NCBI GenBank assembly: GCA_026168455.1
Contig: CM047430.1
Location: 29,107,237-29,171,236 of the forward strand
Source of the DNA: Theocolax elegans
Lineage: Eukaryota > Arthropoda > Insecta > Hymenoptera > Cerocephalidae
Direction: 5' to 3'
DNA length: 64,000 nucleotides
Shown: positions 44,261-56,599 of the stretch, piece after piece
How positions within the stretch are numbered: the stretch's first letter is position 1
Layout: every line of letters begins with the position of its first letter
The notes under the pieces: generated by a model
What the model was told of the DNA's origin: nothing
The model's input: the letters and a program-made list of their open reading frames with translations, nothing else
The model's database searches: none
Made by a program: the position numbers and the translations under genes

Positions 44261-45744
44261 ACATTCGGTACGGTCACTCTATTATTCCTTGTGTATGGTT
44301 GCTGTAGCATAATAACGTGTACTCCCTTTTCGTACGCTTTTTGCTTTATTTCAGGTACCACCCGCTGTGCTCGTCTGGCATTAAGTTGTGTGATCAGAAT
44401 ACAGGGTTTATTACTCCCCGTAAACTGTGTTGTTGACTAGCCGTTCTAGTGCTTTTGTGTAGCACGGACATTTAGTGTCGAGAACATTATGATCCGACTT
44501 CTTTTTAGCTTTGACGCAGTTTATATACTTTTTGTTCTCCTGTTTCTTCGGACATTTGTCGAACGAGTGACCTTTTTCGGCGCAATGCGAACAATATACC
44601 TCGTTGTTACACACTTTACTAATGTGACCAAATCCCTGGCACTTAAAGCACCTGGAGACTAGTACAAAGTCCTGTATCTTACAAGATTGGTAATCTACAA
44701 AGATCCTCCTTCTTTGCAACAACCTACTTCTAATTTTTGGGGTTACCTCAATAACCCAGTTGGTGCCTGCTCGTGTCCCTCTTCCCTGTTTTAAATTTTG
44801 GCGTTAGTTCTCTTTCCGCCTCGTCAGCCGAGCAAACGTTTTGCTCGACTATTAATTCTTTTATCTCTTTCTCGGTTATGCTTTTGGGGAGATCATAGAT
44901 GATCATCCTCGGCTTTTGCTTTGTTGGTTTATACATTTCAAAGGTTTCTTTTAGAGACGGTTTACTTAGAATCTTTTGCAAAGATTTCTTCATTTTCCGT
45001 TTCTATAATTAATCCTTTATTTATCGTTCCGAGGCTACGAATCTGAGCCTTCTCTGCTCTCGGTCTGAATTCTGCTTGAAACTTAGATTTTATTTCATCT
45101 TCGTTTCTGAATTTGTCGGCTTTTTTCGGCTTTATTATAAGTTTGTGCATTGCCGGATTCTTAATTGCTACAGCTCTGGTAGTCTCTCTTGGCGCAACTA
45201 ATCTCTTGGTCACGTCTGCGTACGAAGAGTTACCCGTATTCGTTGCTTTTTGCCTTTGCTCTAATAGGACTTTAACTTGTCCTTCTAGGAATGCTGCTTT
45301 CGCCAGCAGTGTCGATACCAGGCTGTGCATATTATCTAAGGCCTCGTGTGCCTTTTCACTGTCCTTCTTTGTTAGATGTTTCTTAACTGTCTTGATTTGG
45401 TCCAACATGTACATTGGTACCTCAATAAGACTTTTAACCTCTATTTTCCGACTCAATTTGCCACTTTCAATCTCCGTGCCTTCCGACTCCGACGAACTTG
45501 AAGACTCAGACTCCGATTTCGATCTTGTATTCTTGGCCATTCCGGGCTTTGTCCTATTTGTCTCTTTCGGCTCCTCATCCGAGGAAGACGATAGGCCGCG
45601 CTTGTTTCCTTTGCTGTCCTTTTCTACTTCTTTTTCTTTTGGTTTCCGCTTGGGTAAACCAGCTCCTGAAGTTGTTGCTTTGGGGTCGGGTTCCTCTTGT
45701 ATTTCTTGTCTGTGCACAATTAGTTTATTCTTATGGGTTGACAT
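44260..45744 (-). pseudogene. LINE B: R1-type ORF1 and start of ORF2
   Basis: ORF1 starts at ATG 45742-45744 (MSTHKNKLIVHRQEIQEE). It has a charged N-terminus with a Ser/Glu-rich run, a coiled-coil-like middle (LLAKAAFLEGQVKVLLEQRQ), a gag-like domain and zinc knuckles CFKCQGFGHISKVC and CSHCAEKGHSFDKC near 44560-44650. It is broken by frameshifts near 44980 and 44745. After it comes LITQLNARRAQRV and VHVIMLQQPY, the beginning of an APE-type endonuclease, cut off at about 44260 where LINE A begins. The knuckle-bearing ORF1 is the R1/I kind, unlike LINE D. Confidence 0.75.
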
Positions 45745-46545
45745 TTCATTTTTATTTTATTAGTGTGCTCTTTGTGCATCCTCTTGATTGCACGACGCTA
45801 TAAACTCTAGCAAGTTATTCGGTGATCACCTATTAGCAGTAGTTGTTTGACAGGTTTGACCGTGAGCCTTGAACGTATCGTGGCCTCGTCAAATACAATT
45901 TAAACCTCCGAGTGCCGCTTCCCTTCCAGGTGCCGCCTGGAGCAACCTCAGCAAGTTTAATTTTTACACACGCTGCTATAGGGCAGCCCGACTAACTGGC
46001 GAAGAAAGCCCGGGCCCTGGTATTATCGTGCGGTCCGGGCGTGCACGATCGGCGATCCGAACGCCGACCCTCCGGTTTATATGATGTACCCTCTTTACAT
46101 CCAGGTATTCATAGTACTTCCCGTCGAGCTATAGGTTTTCACTGCCTCCCTTGCTTGGCGCACTGCCTTCTCATGTCGCAGATACGTATACCCTGAGTTT
46201 GCGTCTTAACACCAGCCGGCCACCTCTCCAACCGACCAATACCCATTGCTGCGGTTTAGCCTACCGAGACACTGAAGTTAACAATGTCAGCCATCGGCGT
46301 TTCCCCCTCTGGCGGCGTGGACGCACGCAGTTGGTTTTCCAGAGGTGATAACTCGCACAGTAGTCTCCCGCAATAATTTTCTTAGGAATACGTCTAGCGA
46401 AAAACCACTACCAACTTCGAGATGTCAACGTGTAAACATGCGGCTCCGGCATCCAATCTCGCTTTCCACCATTTATAACTTCACTTTTGAAGCAAAATTA
46501 ATTTATAAATTTCAATGCAAACCGGGCCAAGAGACATAGAAATTT
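45745..46545 (-). other. GC-rich 5' UTR of LINE B
   Basis: About 800 bases upstream of LINE B ORF1, clearly richer in GC than the surroundings. Long plus-strand frames here and across ORF1 are by-products of composition. It ends where LINE C's 3' end begins. Confidence 0.5.
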
Positions 46546-46556
46546 ATGCTGCAGGG

Positions 46557-46999
46557 CAGAGATTGATTGAATAGACTTTATTAATGCCTAGGATAATTCA
46601 ATCCTTAAGGCAAGTAACAATATTACATATTTATAAGTTACAAAAATAACGCAGTAATAAAACTACCCGTAAGATAGGTAACAATTTATACATATGTATA
46701 CAAAGATAAAAAAAAATAGCAAAATATAACAAAATATAATGGCATATCAGGAGAATAAGTGGAGCTCACCAACAAAGTTAAATTAACTTAATAAATTCTT
46801 AAATTTATAAATTCTTAAATTCGCAAATTCTTAAACGCTAATTGAGAACATAATAATAATAAGAATAAAACAATAATAATAATAATACCGCTGTTATAAA
46901 CTAATTAAATTAATATAGTGTAGTGTATTGTAGCCATCCCTGGCGAATTATTCTACATCACAACCAGTTAGGTGACTTCGCAATTTATTCTTAAAATTA
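46557..46999 (-). mobile_element. LINE C 3' end, first copy
   Basis: 3' UTR and last codons (NFKNKLRSHLTGCDVE and stop) of a LINE whose better copies lie at 58884-59540 and 61347-62003. Truncated upstream exactly where a long GA run begins. Confidence 0.8.
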
Positions 47000-47000
47000 A

Positions 47001-47063
<63 letters not shown>
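47000..47063. repeat. (GA)n microsatellite
   Basis: About 30 uninterrupted GA units. It joins the truncated end of LINE C to the 3' end of LINE D and may be the tail of LINE D. Confidence 0.9.
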
Positions 47064-47064
<1 letters not shown>

Positions 47065-49640
47065 ATAATAGTTTATTGCAGCCTTTGGGTATAACCCTGT
47101 CTGGCTGTGGAGACTTACAAAATAGTACAAAAGTAAAATAAATGGGTAGCAATACAAATAATTAAATTAAATATAAAGTACAAATTGTAGATATTATATG
47201 AAAAATAAGTAAATAAGTTTAAACAAAATTTAATTTAAAGCTCGGATCGATTTGCAGTGGTTTGAGTAGTTACACCCTCGCGTATAACTCTGCTATTTCA
47301 GTCATTTTTGTCGCGCTTCAAGAGTTCACTAAAAAGTTTGGTTTTGAAGCTATTTAAATTTAGCGGATCGAAGTCTATACCCTCCAATGAGTTTATAATT
47401 TGAGACGCTGAAACAAGAAAAGAACGATTCCAAGCTTCTGTGCGAGGTGGTGCGTACATAAGATACTGGGGTTTGAGACGAGAGGGCCTGCGCACGATAT
47501 TGGTGTCAATCTGGAGAAAACGTTTGATTAAGTATGCTGGATTTTTATAACTAAGGCATGTGAAAGCCAGTGAGCTAATAACATACTCACACCTTCTTCT
47601 AGCTGACGCCACCCTAATTCAAGTCGGTGCGGGGTAACATGTCCACGGCTTGGAATGTTACCATGGACATATCTAACACGCAGGCATTTAGGAGCCGCTG
47701 CATTTTTAAATCGCGAGTAGAGTCCAGGTCATGATAGACTGCGCATGCATAATTAAAATGAGGAAAAATTAAGGTTTTCGCCAACATTTTTCTCAATTCT
47801 CTGGAGAGCCTATTTTTGTTGAAACGGAGCAGGTAAAGCATGCAGTGTACCTACCTCGATACGTGGCGAACTTGCTTATCCCAGTCTAGTGAGGGAGTTA
47901 GCCAAACTCCCAAATTTAAAACTTCAGGTGAATAATTTGTAGGTGTATCGAGGACAGTCACTTTCGGAAGGTCAGAAGAGAACAATCTACCATTATATTG
48001 ATGGCTGCCCAATAAAAAGCTAGCGTTTTTCTGCATTTAGCTGCAATCCGTTTTGAGCTTCCCATGATACGATCGAATTAATATTAAGCTGGATGGAATC
48101 AATACCGTGATTTATATCCCTTGGAGAGACATGAATATAAATTTGAGTATCGTCAGCGAATATCATGTATTTACACTCAGTAGACAGCACATTTGGTAGA
48201 TCATTTATAAATAAAGAAAACAACAGTGGGCCTAGGTCACTGCCTAGGAACACCCGCCATCGTTTTGAGCCAGTTTGACGTCCTGCCAGCGCCGTTGGTA
48301 AATGCTTGAACTCTGTTTCGCAAGTAACTAAAGAACCACATGATCACATGGAGCAATTTATGGTTTTTAGTTTGTACAAAAGACGCTCGTGAGGCAAGGT
48401 ATCAAAGGCTTTAGAAAAATCCAACAATACAAGTATAGTGACCATTCCCCTATCGATAGCAGTACGTTCATCATCAGTTATGCCAAGAAGGGCTATTTGG
48501 GTACTGAGATTTAGTTTGATACTAGAAATTTAGTTATGAATACACTTTTCACGTAGTTTAGATATCTCTGGTAACTGTGCTATGGGACGAGTATCACTAG
48601 ATGAGATCATGTTTTTGGTTTTAGCTATTGGAAGAAGAAGAGCTTGCTTCCAGTCGGTAGAAAATGTGGCTAAAGATAACGATAAATTAAATAGATTGGT
48701 AAGCTCAGTAATCAGTGGCGGAGCAACAAGTTTAAGCATGGCTGAGGATATGCTATCCCATTCCTTTGGAAGTAGCGGCTAAGATCTCAGTCTCAGTAAT
48801 TTATTGAAAGTCAAAACATGTTTGAATCTCCCGATTATATAAAATCGCAAGGATGGCAGTTAATTTCTCAAAATTGCAATAATTTTCGCACTGAGAGATA
48901 GTAGCATAGTGGAAGTTTAGCTCATCAGGAGAGAATTAGGTAAGAGGAGACGGTTTGTTATTTCGAACGATTCCTAATTTACGGAATTCGCGCCATTTAT
49001 CTCTCGTGTCAGGGTCTGTTTTCAGTCGATATTCGAAAAAATTGTTTTTATGTGTCGAGTTTATTAATCACGACACGACGCAATTCTTTGTATTTTTGTA
49101 TGTCGACTGGCCTGGAGTAATATTTGGCGATCTTGAAAGCCTTATCTCGTGCCTTCATTTTTAATCGCAGCTCATGCGAAACCCAGGGTTTCCTTTTAGG
49201 TTTATAAACGACACTGCGTACTGGAGCATGCAGGATGAAAGTTTTAGGAGCATTCGATACATCGAAGTAAGTAAGGTGCTCACGGTTAGAGTTTACACTA
49301 GTGAAAGCATTTGAATTGGTTAATTCTAGATCTAATTCTAATTCTGAATTTAAATTTAAATTTAATTCTAAGTCTAAACCTAAATCTATACCTAAATCCA
49401 GTAGTAGTACAGTCATCGAAGAAATTTATGAAAGCGGTGAGATCCTTGTGTAAATCAAGAGCATTGATGTGCTTAAGATCACGAAAGCTCAGTGGATTTG
49501 CGGATTTAGCAGGTGGTGAAATATCGTAGTCAAGTTCAATAAAGTCATAGCCAGCAGCAAAAGGAGACTCGAACTTTTGATATTCGATAAGAAAATTAAT
49601 ATCCTTAAGGGCAGTCCGTACTCATATCTTCACAAATCCA
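47064..49640 (-). pseudogene. LINE D: ORF2 reverse transcriptase part
   Basis: 3' UTR 47064-47297, then broken RT: C-terminus 47298-47612, LSRELRKMLAKTLIFPHFNYACAVY region at 47614-47841, LGVWLTPSLDWDKQV at 47851-48036, catalytic IFADDTQIYIH at 48020-48253, fingers SSDTRPIAQLPEISKL at 48530-48739, and the endonuclease-RT linker (PKRKPWVSHELRLKMKARD) at 49048-49416. Six or more frameshifts or stops. Similar in type to LINEs A and E. Contains a short hexamer-like repeat at 49316-49400. Confidence 0.85.
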
Positions 49641-50082
49641 CCACCCGAATTTTGCGAGCAAAAGTGGCGCTGCCGTCAGATAAGCTGAGTTCATATTCGA
49701 CAATAATTACGAACATTTAAAGGAAATAGAGTTTTTACTACACAAAATCAGAGTTGAGCGTCATAGCTATTGATGTAATAATCAATTACTTATTGCTTAG
49801 CTGATCGAAAAGTCAGTATTTTCGACGAATAGTGAGAAGTACGAAGTGACTCCGGTATGTGTTCTCAGAATTGATTCGTACTTCTCACTATTCGTCGAAA
49901 ATACTGACTTTTCGATCAGCTAAGTAATATGTAATTAATCATTACATCAATAGCTATGGCGTTTAACTTTGATTTTGTGTAGTAAAAACTCTATTTTTTT
50001 TTGTCCAAAATTGTTGTCGAATATGAACTCAGTCTATCTGACGGCAGCGCCACTTCTGCTCGCAAATTTTCGGGTGGTGATA
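49641..50082. mobile_element. Large hairpin element in LINE D endonuclease
   Basis: Nearly perfect palindrome. Ends CACCACCCGAA / TTCGGGTGGTG; arms of about 200 bases share gcgctgccgtcagataa, atgaactca, ttactacacaaaatca and gactttttcgat-type landmarks, and leave a loop of about 22 bases near 49845-49868. No coding. It splits the LINE D endonuclease; target duplication not clear. Confidence 0.85.
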
Positions 50083-50430
50083 TATTCAACTATACTCGAC
50101 GGACTCCCCTTAAGAATAAAAAGATCAAGCCACGTATCCGAAATACGTGAACGATCACGAAACATTGCATGGTGGGTGGGTTTTGAAGGCACCAGATGAA
50201 GAGCAAGTAAATCCAACAGAGAGTGCATGAACAAAGAATCACTATTTCTAACATCCATGTTAATATTGAAATCACCGGTTATTATAATGTGAGTATATTT
50301 GGGGAGGAGGGTTTCAAGTAATTCAAAAAATGGGACAGGGTAGGTAGCATGGGGTCTTCTATAGACAACAGCAACCAGAAGTATAGTACAAAATAACTTT
50401 ATTTCAACAATTATAAATTCAGGGGTATTA
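50083..50430 (-). pseudogene. LINE D endonuclease, C-terminal part
   Basis: Contains VAVVYRRPHATYP, ITGDFNINMD, KPTHHAMFRDRSRISDTWLDL: the APE endonuclease GDFN and SxTWLDL motifs. Continues from 51120-51390 across a MITE. Confidence 0.8.
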
Positions 50431-51119
50431 TTAACCTTTAAAGGGCCGGAAAACGCCTAGGGGCGTAAACATTTTTTTCCATAAGTACTCAATTTTTTTT
50501 ATTTAAATAACTCAACTCAGGTGTGAGGGTTAACGAAGTCTCCAAACATGATTCTGCAACCAAAAAAATTAAATTCAAAATGGGGGATGCAATATGGCTA
50601 AGTTTCCAAGACATTTCTAGTTTCGATGTCAAACCTACTTGAAAATTATGTGTAGGAGTTTCAGAAGTCACTAGTTACAATTTTTCATTCAGAATGCTCA
50701 TGTTTTTGGGGTCGCTGAATCCGAATCTGAAGTCTGGTCCGTAGGTTTTGACTTTTACTTTTTTTGTGTGTTATAGTGTATTTGTGTAGTTTTCAAATGT
50801 AAAGAATAAAGAAACTCAGATATCGCCGGTTGATACGCCCTTTGTAATATTTTTCAAGTAATATTGATATAGAATGACCAGATAAAACCTAAATACAGCT
50901 GAAAATGAAATAAATTGTGCATTTTAACGTTTTTCTGAAATTTTGAAAATTTCAACATTTGGCCTTACCGTACCGGACCGGAATACGCCTCTAGACGTAA
51001 GGGGTCTGACTCACCAAGATCGCAACTTAGTTTGGCTCTAACTCAGGGACCTTAGACCACATTCCTATAGAAAAATGCGATTTTCAAATTTTTCAAAACC
51101 CCGGCCCTCTAAAGGTTAA
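50431..51119. mobile_element. TTAA-flanked MITE in LINE D
   Basis: 681 bases between TTAA at 50431-50434 and 51116-51119. Ends CCTTTAAAGGGCCGG and CCGGCCCTCTAAAGG match at 14 of 15 positions. No transposase. Inserted between the two halves of the endonuclease. Confidence 0.85.
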
Positions 51120-51395
51120 AACTGGATTGCTATTGTAGATGATAGAACTATTATAACAATTTTTGACATAAAGCGCAACGCCACCGCCAGCTTTGCCCAC
51201 TCTGTCAAGACGGTGAGTAAATGCATCTAGGCTTATCGAAGAATCAAGATCATTTTCTGTAAGGAAAGTTTCAGTGATTCCTAGGATATCATAATTTTTT
51301 AAGTGACATTGTGCTTCATGAATATTAAAATTAGTTTTGAGTCGATTTATATTTATATGGCCGATGGAAAGATGTGAACCGGTAGATGATATTCG
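51120..51395 (-). pseudogene. LINE D endonuclease, N-terminal part
   Basis: Reads LSIGHININRLKTNF, LKNYDILGITETFLTE and VGKAGGGVALYVKN, the start of an APE-type endonuclease with the catalytic ITET (Glu) motif. Joined in order to 50083-50430. Confidence 0.8.
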
Positions 51396-51413
51396 AGACT
51401 GTCCAGAAAGATG

Positions 51414-52542
51414 TCAAGGTTGTTGCGATGGAATGCCTGGGTTTGTTTTGATAATGAGGAGTAAATCAGAATCACTGCGAATCGGTATGAGAGGTGATTT
51501 GACTAATTTGCGCATGCAAACCACTAGATTGCGTACCACTGGTCTAAAATAACCTTTATCTCTCACTACTTGTTTTGCTCTCTTTTCAAGTAAGTAGACG
51601 TCTCGAGGCCAATTTGGGGAAACAAAGATCTTAGTGTTATCACCCACTCCGAAAATAGAGGCACCTGACTGGTTTCTGAGCACAGCTGTTTTAAATATTA
51701 TTAAGTCTCTAACAGTAAGTGAGGTAAGTTGGATGACATAAAACTAGTCCTTGGTGTTTACAGCTGTTTGGCTAGTAGAGGCGTCGACAGTGTTGGTTTT
51801 ATTTTTGGGTACTTCCCATATGCGTGCGACCATCACTTGCGAAATAAGGGATGCCAGACCCATAATAGAGAGAAGACGGTGTACTATTTGTTCGGGTAAA
51901 ACTTCTAAACCCAGAGGTAAACCCAGATATTTTGATTTCGCACGAGTCTGACAGGGTGTGTGCGTTATTTATAGCTTCTAAATCGGATCGCAATTCGGCA
52001 ATATCATTTTGAATAGTCGTTTGGGTATCGCTAATGAGCGAACGAACTGAAGCCACTTCGTTAGAAATATCGTCGAAACGTTTGTTAATGTTCTTTTGGA
52101 ATTCAAGAAACCACAAGGGTGCAACCGAGTCGGTATTATCTTGATGCATGACGATATTACTATGAAGCCTACCACTTTTCTCTTTCAGAAGTGCGAGCTT
52201 CGATGAGTGTACAATATTAGGTGTAGATTTCATACAGCGTGTTTTGATCGTCTGAGAAAAGCTAGGAATATTTGGAGGCGTCTTGCGCTTGCTAGATGAA
52301 GTAATAGTGTAAGTGAGGTGGGACGACGCACTATTCGAACGCGATATGTTTAAGCCTAAATTTAAGTTATTAGTGAAATGCAAACAATAAGTATCGTGAC
52401 ACCGTACAAGTGAAGCGTTGAGCGATCCAAGTGAATTTACGCAACTTAAGTGCAAGAGTCGGCTACACACTACGCACTCAGTACATTGACTGGTATCGAG
52501 GTTTATTAATTCACCGCAAAGCGGGCAGTGGGGAGCGTTCAT
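51414..52542 (-). pseudogene. LINE D ORF1 with zinc-finger N-terminus
   Basis: Starts at ATG 52540-52542: MNAPHCPLCGELINL, with Cys/His pairs (CPLC, CTECVVC, HLSC, C, H) like a PHD-type finger, then a Ser/Thr-rich stretch and a coiled coil (FDDISNEVASVRSLISDTQ). The C-terminal part at 51414-51683 (VFVSPNWPRD-like, LVVCMRKLVKSPLIPI) is out of frame. A PHD-like ORF1 is typical of CR1-group LINEs. Confidence 0.7.
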
Positions 52543-52722
52543 ACTCCGCGCATCGGAACTGCTGATAGTAAACGGAATTTAACAAGTGTACAGTATAGAT
52601 AGATATAGTACTCCGCGCGATATCTAGCGGATAAAACTAAACTAGCAGACCGACACGCGCTCTGCCGCCGTCGGTAATCGCTATGACCACATGTAAACTT
52701 AACCTAAAAATATTTCGCAAGC
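52543..52722. other. Junction between LINE D and LINE E
   Basis: Probably the 5' UTR of LINE D. LINE E's 3' UTR is not seen, so LINE D may have inserted at the end of LINE E. Confidence 0.4.
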
Positions 52723-55215
52723 TCAACCTAAGAGTCGCTTAAAAACAGCACAGTGTATAAAGTTTATTGAATAGAATGCACGAGGGGGAAGGTAATTAAG
52801 TGATTTTGATAGATGACGAAAGGAGGCGCGGGGGTTATGTTGGGGGGTGTTTAATTTGATGAAGTGATTTGCCAGATAAATGGGAGAGTTATGAGCGATG
52901 ATACTATAATCAAGTGAGCCAATGAGGTATGAGCGTCTGGACTCGACTGACAACCACCTGAGACCTAACCTATACGGAGTTACATGCTCCTTTCTCGCTA
53001 TGTCCCCCCACACGAACCGGACACAGGCATTAAGCAGCCTTTGAAGTTTCAGATTCCTGGTTTGATCGACGTCATTGTAGACTGCACACGCATGTGCTTC
53101 TACCAGTCTCTTCCTAAGGCCTCGTGACAAAGTCTTTCTGTAATAACGCAATGAGTGTAAAACCCCATGTACACGACTCGAGATAGATAACACCTGCTTT
53201 GTCCAATCGAGAGAGGGAGAAATTATGACCCCAAGCGATTTAACCTCACATTCATAATTCAAGAAATCCGTTCCCAGTTTAACCTTCGGGGCAGTATTCA
53301 AGTCAATACGCGATAGAAAGGCCTGACTACCGAGAATCATAACCGTCGTTTTTTTTACATTTAGCTAAAGTCCGTTTGTGTGAGCCCATAGGGCTATTGC
53401 ATTAGCATCTTGTGTGATACGTTGTACCCCTACTTCAAATTCTGACGGAAAAAACGAATGGTAGACCTGGGCATTATCATATGGGCAAATAGCATATAAT
53501 CGCTATGTGTAAGAACTTTCGGCAGATCATTAATGAAAATAGAGAAGAGTATAGGGCTAAGAACACTGCCCTTAAGCTCTCCCGCATTAATCTCGAGCCA
53601 ATCCGATAGCTCGCCAGTCTCACTCTCTACTGCATGCATGCGACCCACAAGATACTGATAAAACCAGGTTAGTACATTATCAGAGCAACCAATTTCACTC
53701 AGTTTTTGGATTAATTTATCATGAGGTACAGTGCTAAAGGCTTTGGAGAAGTCGAACAGGACAAGAATCGTGATCTTTTTGGCATCAATGGCTCTCCTAA
53801 CATCATCTAGAACAGCCAGGAGTGCTGTCTAGGTACTATGTCCCTTGCGAAACCCTGCCTGACTATCAATAAGTGTATGATTCTCCTCTAGGTATTTAGA
53901 AAGCTGGTTGTGCACAAGTCTCTCTAAAATTTTTGAAAGCTCACAAACCTTTGCAATCGGCCTTGTATCAGAGCACGATTCAACCCTGCCCGACTTCGCC
54001 AATGGAAACAGCAGTACCTTTTTCCAGCATTCAGGAAGATATGCCATCAATCCCCACTGTCCTTGAGGACGCTCCCTGAATTGCATGTTGTATTCCTTTT
54101 GCAGTTATAGTAGAAAAATGAAAAGAGGGAAATGAGGGTGACATAGGACATGAATTGGATGATATGGTTGAAAATGTTTGGATAGAAAGCCGTTGGACAT
54201 GATTTGCGACAGAAGCATAATGACTGTTTAACTGATGAGACGTGAAAAATTTAAGCGGTGATGGATTTGTCCTTGAGCTGAGGCCCATGTTTTTGAGGCA
54301 TTTCCAGGATTTTTCAGGATCATTTGTACTATTAAGTTTCTTTGCCAGGAAGTGAAATTTACTCGAGACATGATTTCGAAGACCCTTATATACGTTGTAA
54401 TCATCAATTGAACCTGTAGTTCGAAATCTTCTAAAGGCTGCGTTTCTGTCTTTAATGCTTACTTTAATATCCTGAGAAATCCATGGCTTGTATTTGCACT
54501 TAACGGAATGAAATTTTAAAGGAGCTATCATGTCGAATGTAGAGAGAATTGATTTGCTTATAAATGATGAAGTAGATGAAATAGTGCTGAGATTGGTATT
54601 TGATAAATGAGCCTGTCGTGAATGCGGACTAGACTGATAGTTGCATAAAGACAAATCCATAGAAACAGACTGGTCAGGCCTAGGATGGGTGAATGACTGT
54701 GATGAAGAAGAGGAGGTGATAAATAAATTAAATGTGGTTGCAAGGTTATGAAGGTTGATCTCCCCTAAATTCCTTCACGTCAGACTGCCCGTTAGCAATC
54801 CGAAGGGTAATATTTATAGCATCATGTCCTGCTGCGAATGGAGCTATCGTTTTAACATATTCATACTCAGGTATTGGTTCACGAATAAGGAAGAGATTCA
54901 ACCACGTATGAGATGGCTCACCCGATGTCATTGCGTGATGCGTTGGCTTTGACTGGATAAGTGAAAGTCCCAGTGCCGATAAGATTGCTATAAACTTGTC
55001 TGCCATGGCACTGGTGGAATTCATGTCGATGTTAAAATCCCCAGTGACTATGACATACTTGTATCTTGGTAGTATGTCTGACAGGACATCAAAAAACTCT
55101 GTAGGATATGCGGCTGATGGCCAGCGGTATACCACTATTAACACCAATGAAACAGACTTGCCTGTCAAATATAGAACCAGGAATTCTGGAGTATTCGAGA
55201 AGATAGGTTCAGAGT
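52723..55215 (-). pseudogene. LINE E: 5'-truncated, endonuclease and reverse transcriptase
   Basis: Endonuclease C-terminal half 54746-55168 (VTGDFNIDMNS, SKPTHHAMTSG, HTWLNLF). Linker 54031-54660 (YKPWISQDIKVSIKDRNAAFRRF, MGLSSRTNPSPLKFF). Fingers and palm 53829-54086 (SGRVESCSDTRPIAKVCELSK, SQAGFRKGHST). The catalytic region 53430-53648 has lost its box: FAHMIM stands in place of FADD owing to a small indel. C-terminal region 52723-53340 (LGVIISPSLDWTKQV, NLKLQRLLNACVRF). Same family type as LINEs A and D. The 5' end stops at a GA tract near 55222. Confidence 0.85.
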
Positions 55216-55637
55216 GCGCGATGAGAGAGAGAGAGAGAGATAAAGGGACCTATTTATTTCCTTCAATCAAGGATTCGTTGGTCGGTAACAAATGTGCTGT
55301 ATATTTCTATATGTCTATGGGATATTCAAAAAGGATGAAGAATAGGGGGCGTTACACTTGGTCGAAGATCCGATTAAGAAAGTTTCGGGCGCCGCGAGAT
55401 AGATTTTCCGCGTACGAAATGGGGAAGAAGCTTCTTCTCTCCCATTCTTAGCCGGTTCTTCAAAATAGTCAATCGCGCTAATATACACTCCAGAATATCA
55501 TTATTCAAGTCTGTTCAAGTTGTTATTATAGTCGTTATTATCATAAGTTATTGTTGTAGTTGTTTTTATTATACATATTATTGCGTTCAGTAGATGATTT
55601 CTTCGAGGATCGATCAGATTTAGCGATCGCACGACGA
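55216..55637. other. Spacer with GA tract
   Basis: Short (GA)n at about 55222-55242, then sequence with no recognised feature; attattat-rich near 55550. Confidence 0.4.
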
Positions 55638-56540
55638 ACTAGGTAAAGTGGACCGCATTCGTGACCATTTTCCTATTTTTTACAGCGTAACCATCCTGAC
55701 TGTCGGGGACTATTACTAGCATTTGGTTTCTTTCTTGTTCATGTTTTGGTCGTTTGCTTTTTATCGCGATTATCAAATTAACGAAATTTGTAAGAAACCG
55801 GTACGGGAGGCCCGGGTGAGAACAAGATCGTCGGTTGATAATTATTGGTTAAGAATTGTAAGAACTAAAGATTGTAATAATTACTGGTAGTTAAATAAAT
55901 GGACCTGCAGTAAATAAAATATTCTCAAGTCCGTGTTTCATTTCTTATAACGACTACCTGCAATATGTAGCATTTTTATGGCCTTCAATTCTGTAAAAAG
56001 TTATGATAATTTAAAAAAAAGAGAAAAAATTCACAAAAATTAACATGGTGAATCCCATTTAAATTTTTTAAAAAATTTCGTGTTTTTTAAAATTATCATA
56101 ACTTTTTACAGAATTGGAGGCCATAAAAATGCTACAGACCATTTGAAAGGTATTGCTCCAAGCTTTCTTTTAGATTTTTGGATAAAAAAATCAATTGTGG
56201 CGCACTTGCACTTTTTTTAAGTTGAATATTGACATGTAGTTTATATAACATTCACCTTGAAATTAAAAATTCTAACCCAGAAGAATAAATTCCAGACACA
56301 ATTAGCAACGAATGTTACATATAATGTTCTATAGTAAAAGTTGATAGATTTTGAGTTAAATAGTGGTAAATCCAGCTGGTGTTGAAAAAAATATGGAAAA
56401 ATTCACTTTTTGAGGTTAGAATAACTTTTGAGCAAATAGATTCCAGTACCTAAAAATTTTTTTCTGTATTCTGAAAAACATTTGCAAAGTGTACCCAAAA
56501 TTTAGTGCATTTTAAAATTTTGATCGGACCACTTTACGTG
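55638..56540. mobile_element. Possible TIR element containing a hairpin
   Basis: GTAAAGTGGACCG near 55641 and CGGACCACTTTAC near 56524 are inverted with one mismatch. Inside lies a clear hairpin 55968-56135: gtagcatttttatggcc and gaattctgtaaaaagttatgat are repeated in inverted form around a loop near 56050. The hairpin is certain; the outer pair is weak. Confidence 0.45.
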
Positions 56541-56547
56541 GAATACC

Positions 56548-56548
<1 letters not shown>

Positions 56549-56591
<43 letters not shown>
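56549..56591. repeat. (TA)n microsatellite
   Basis: About 20 TA units between the preceding element and the Gypsy fragment. Confidence 0.9.
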
Positions 56592-56592
<1 letters not shown>

Positions 56593-56599
56593 GGCCTGA

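Noticed and set aside
45113..45763. 216-codon plus-strand frame opposite LINE B ORF1
   Set aside because: Antisense of the Ser/Lys/Glu-rich ORF1; a composition artefact.
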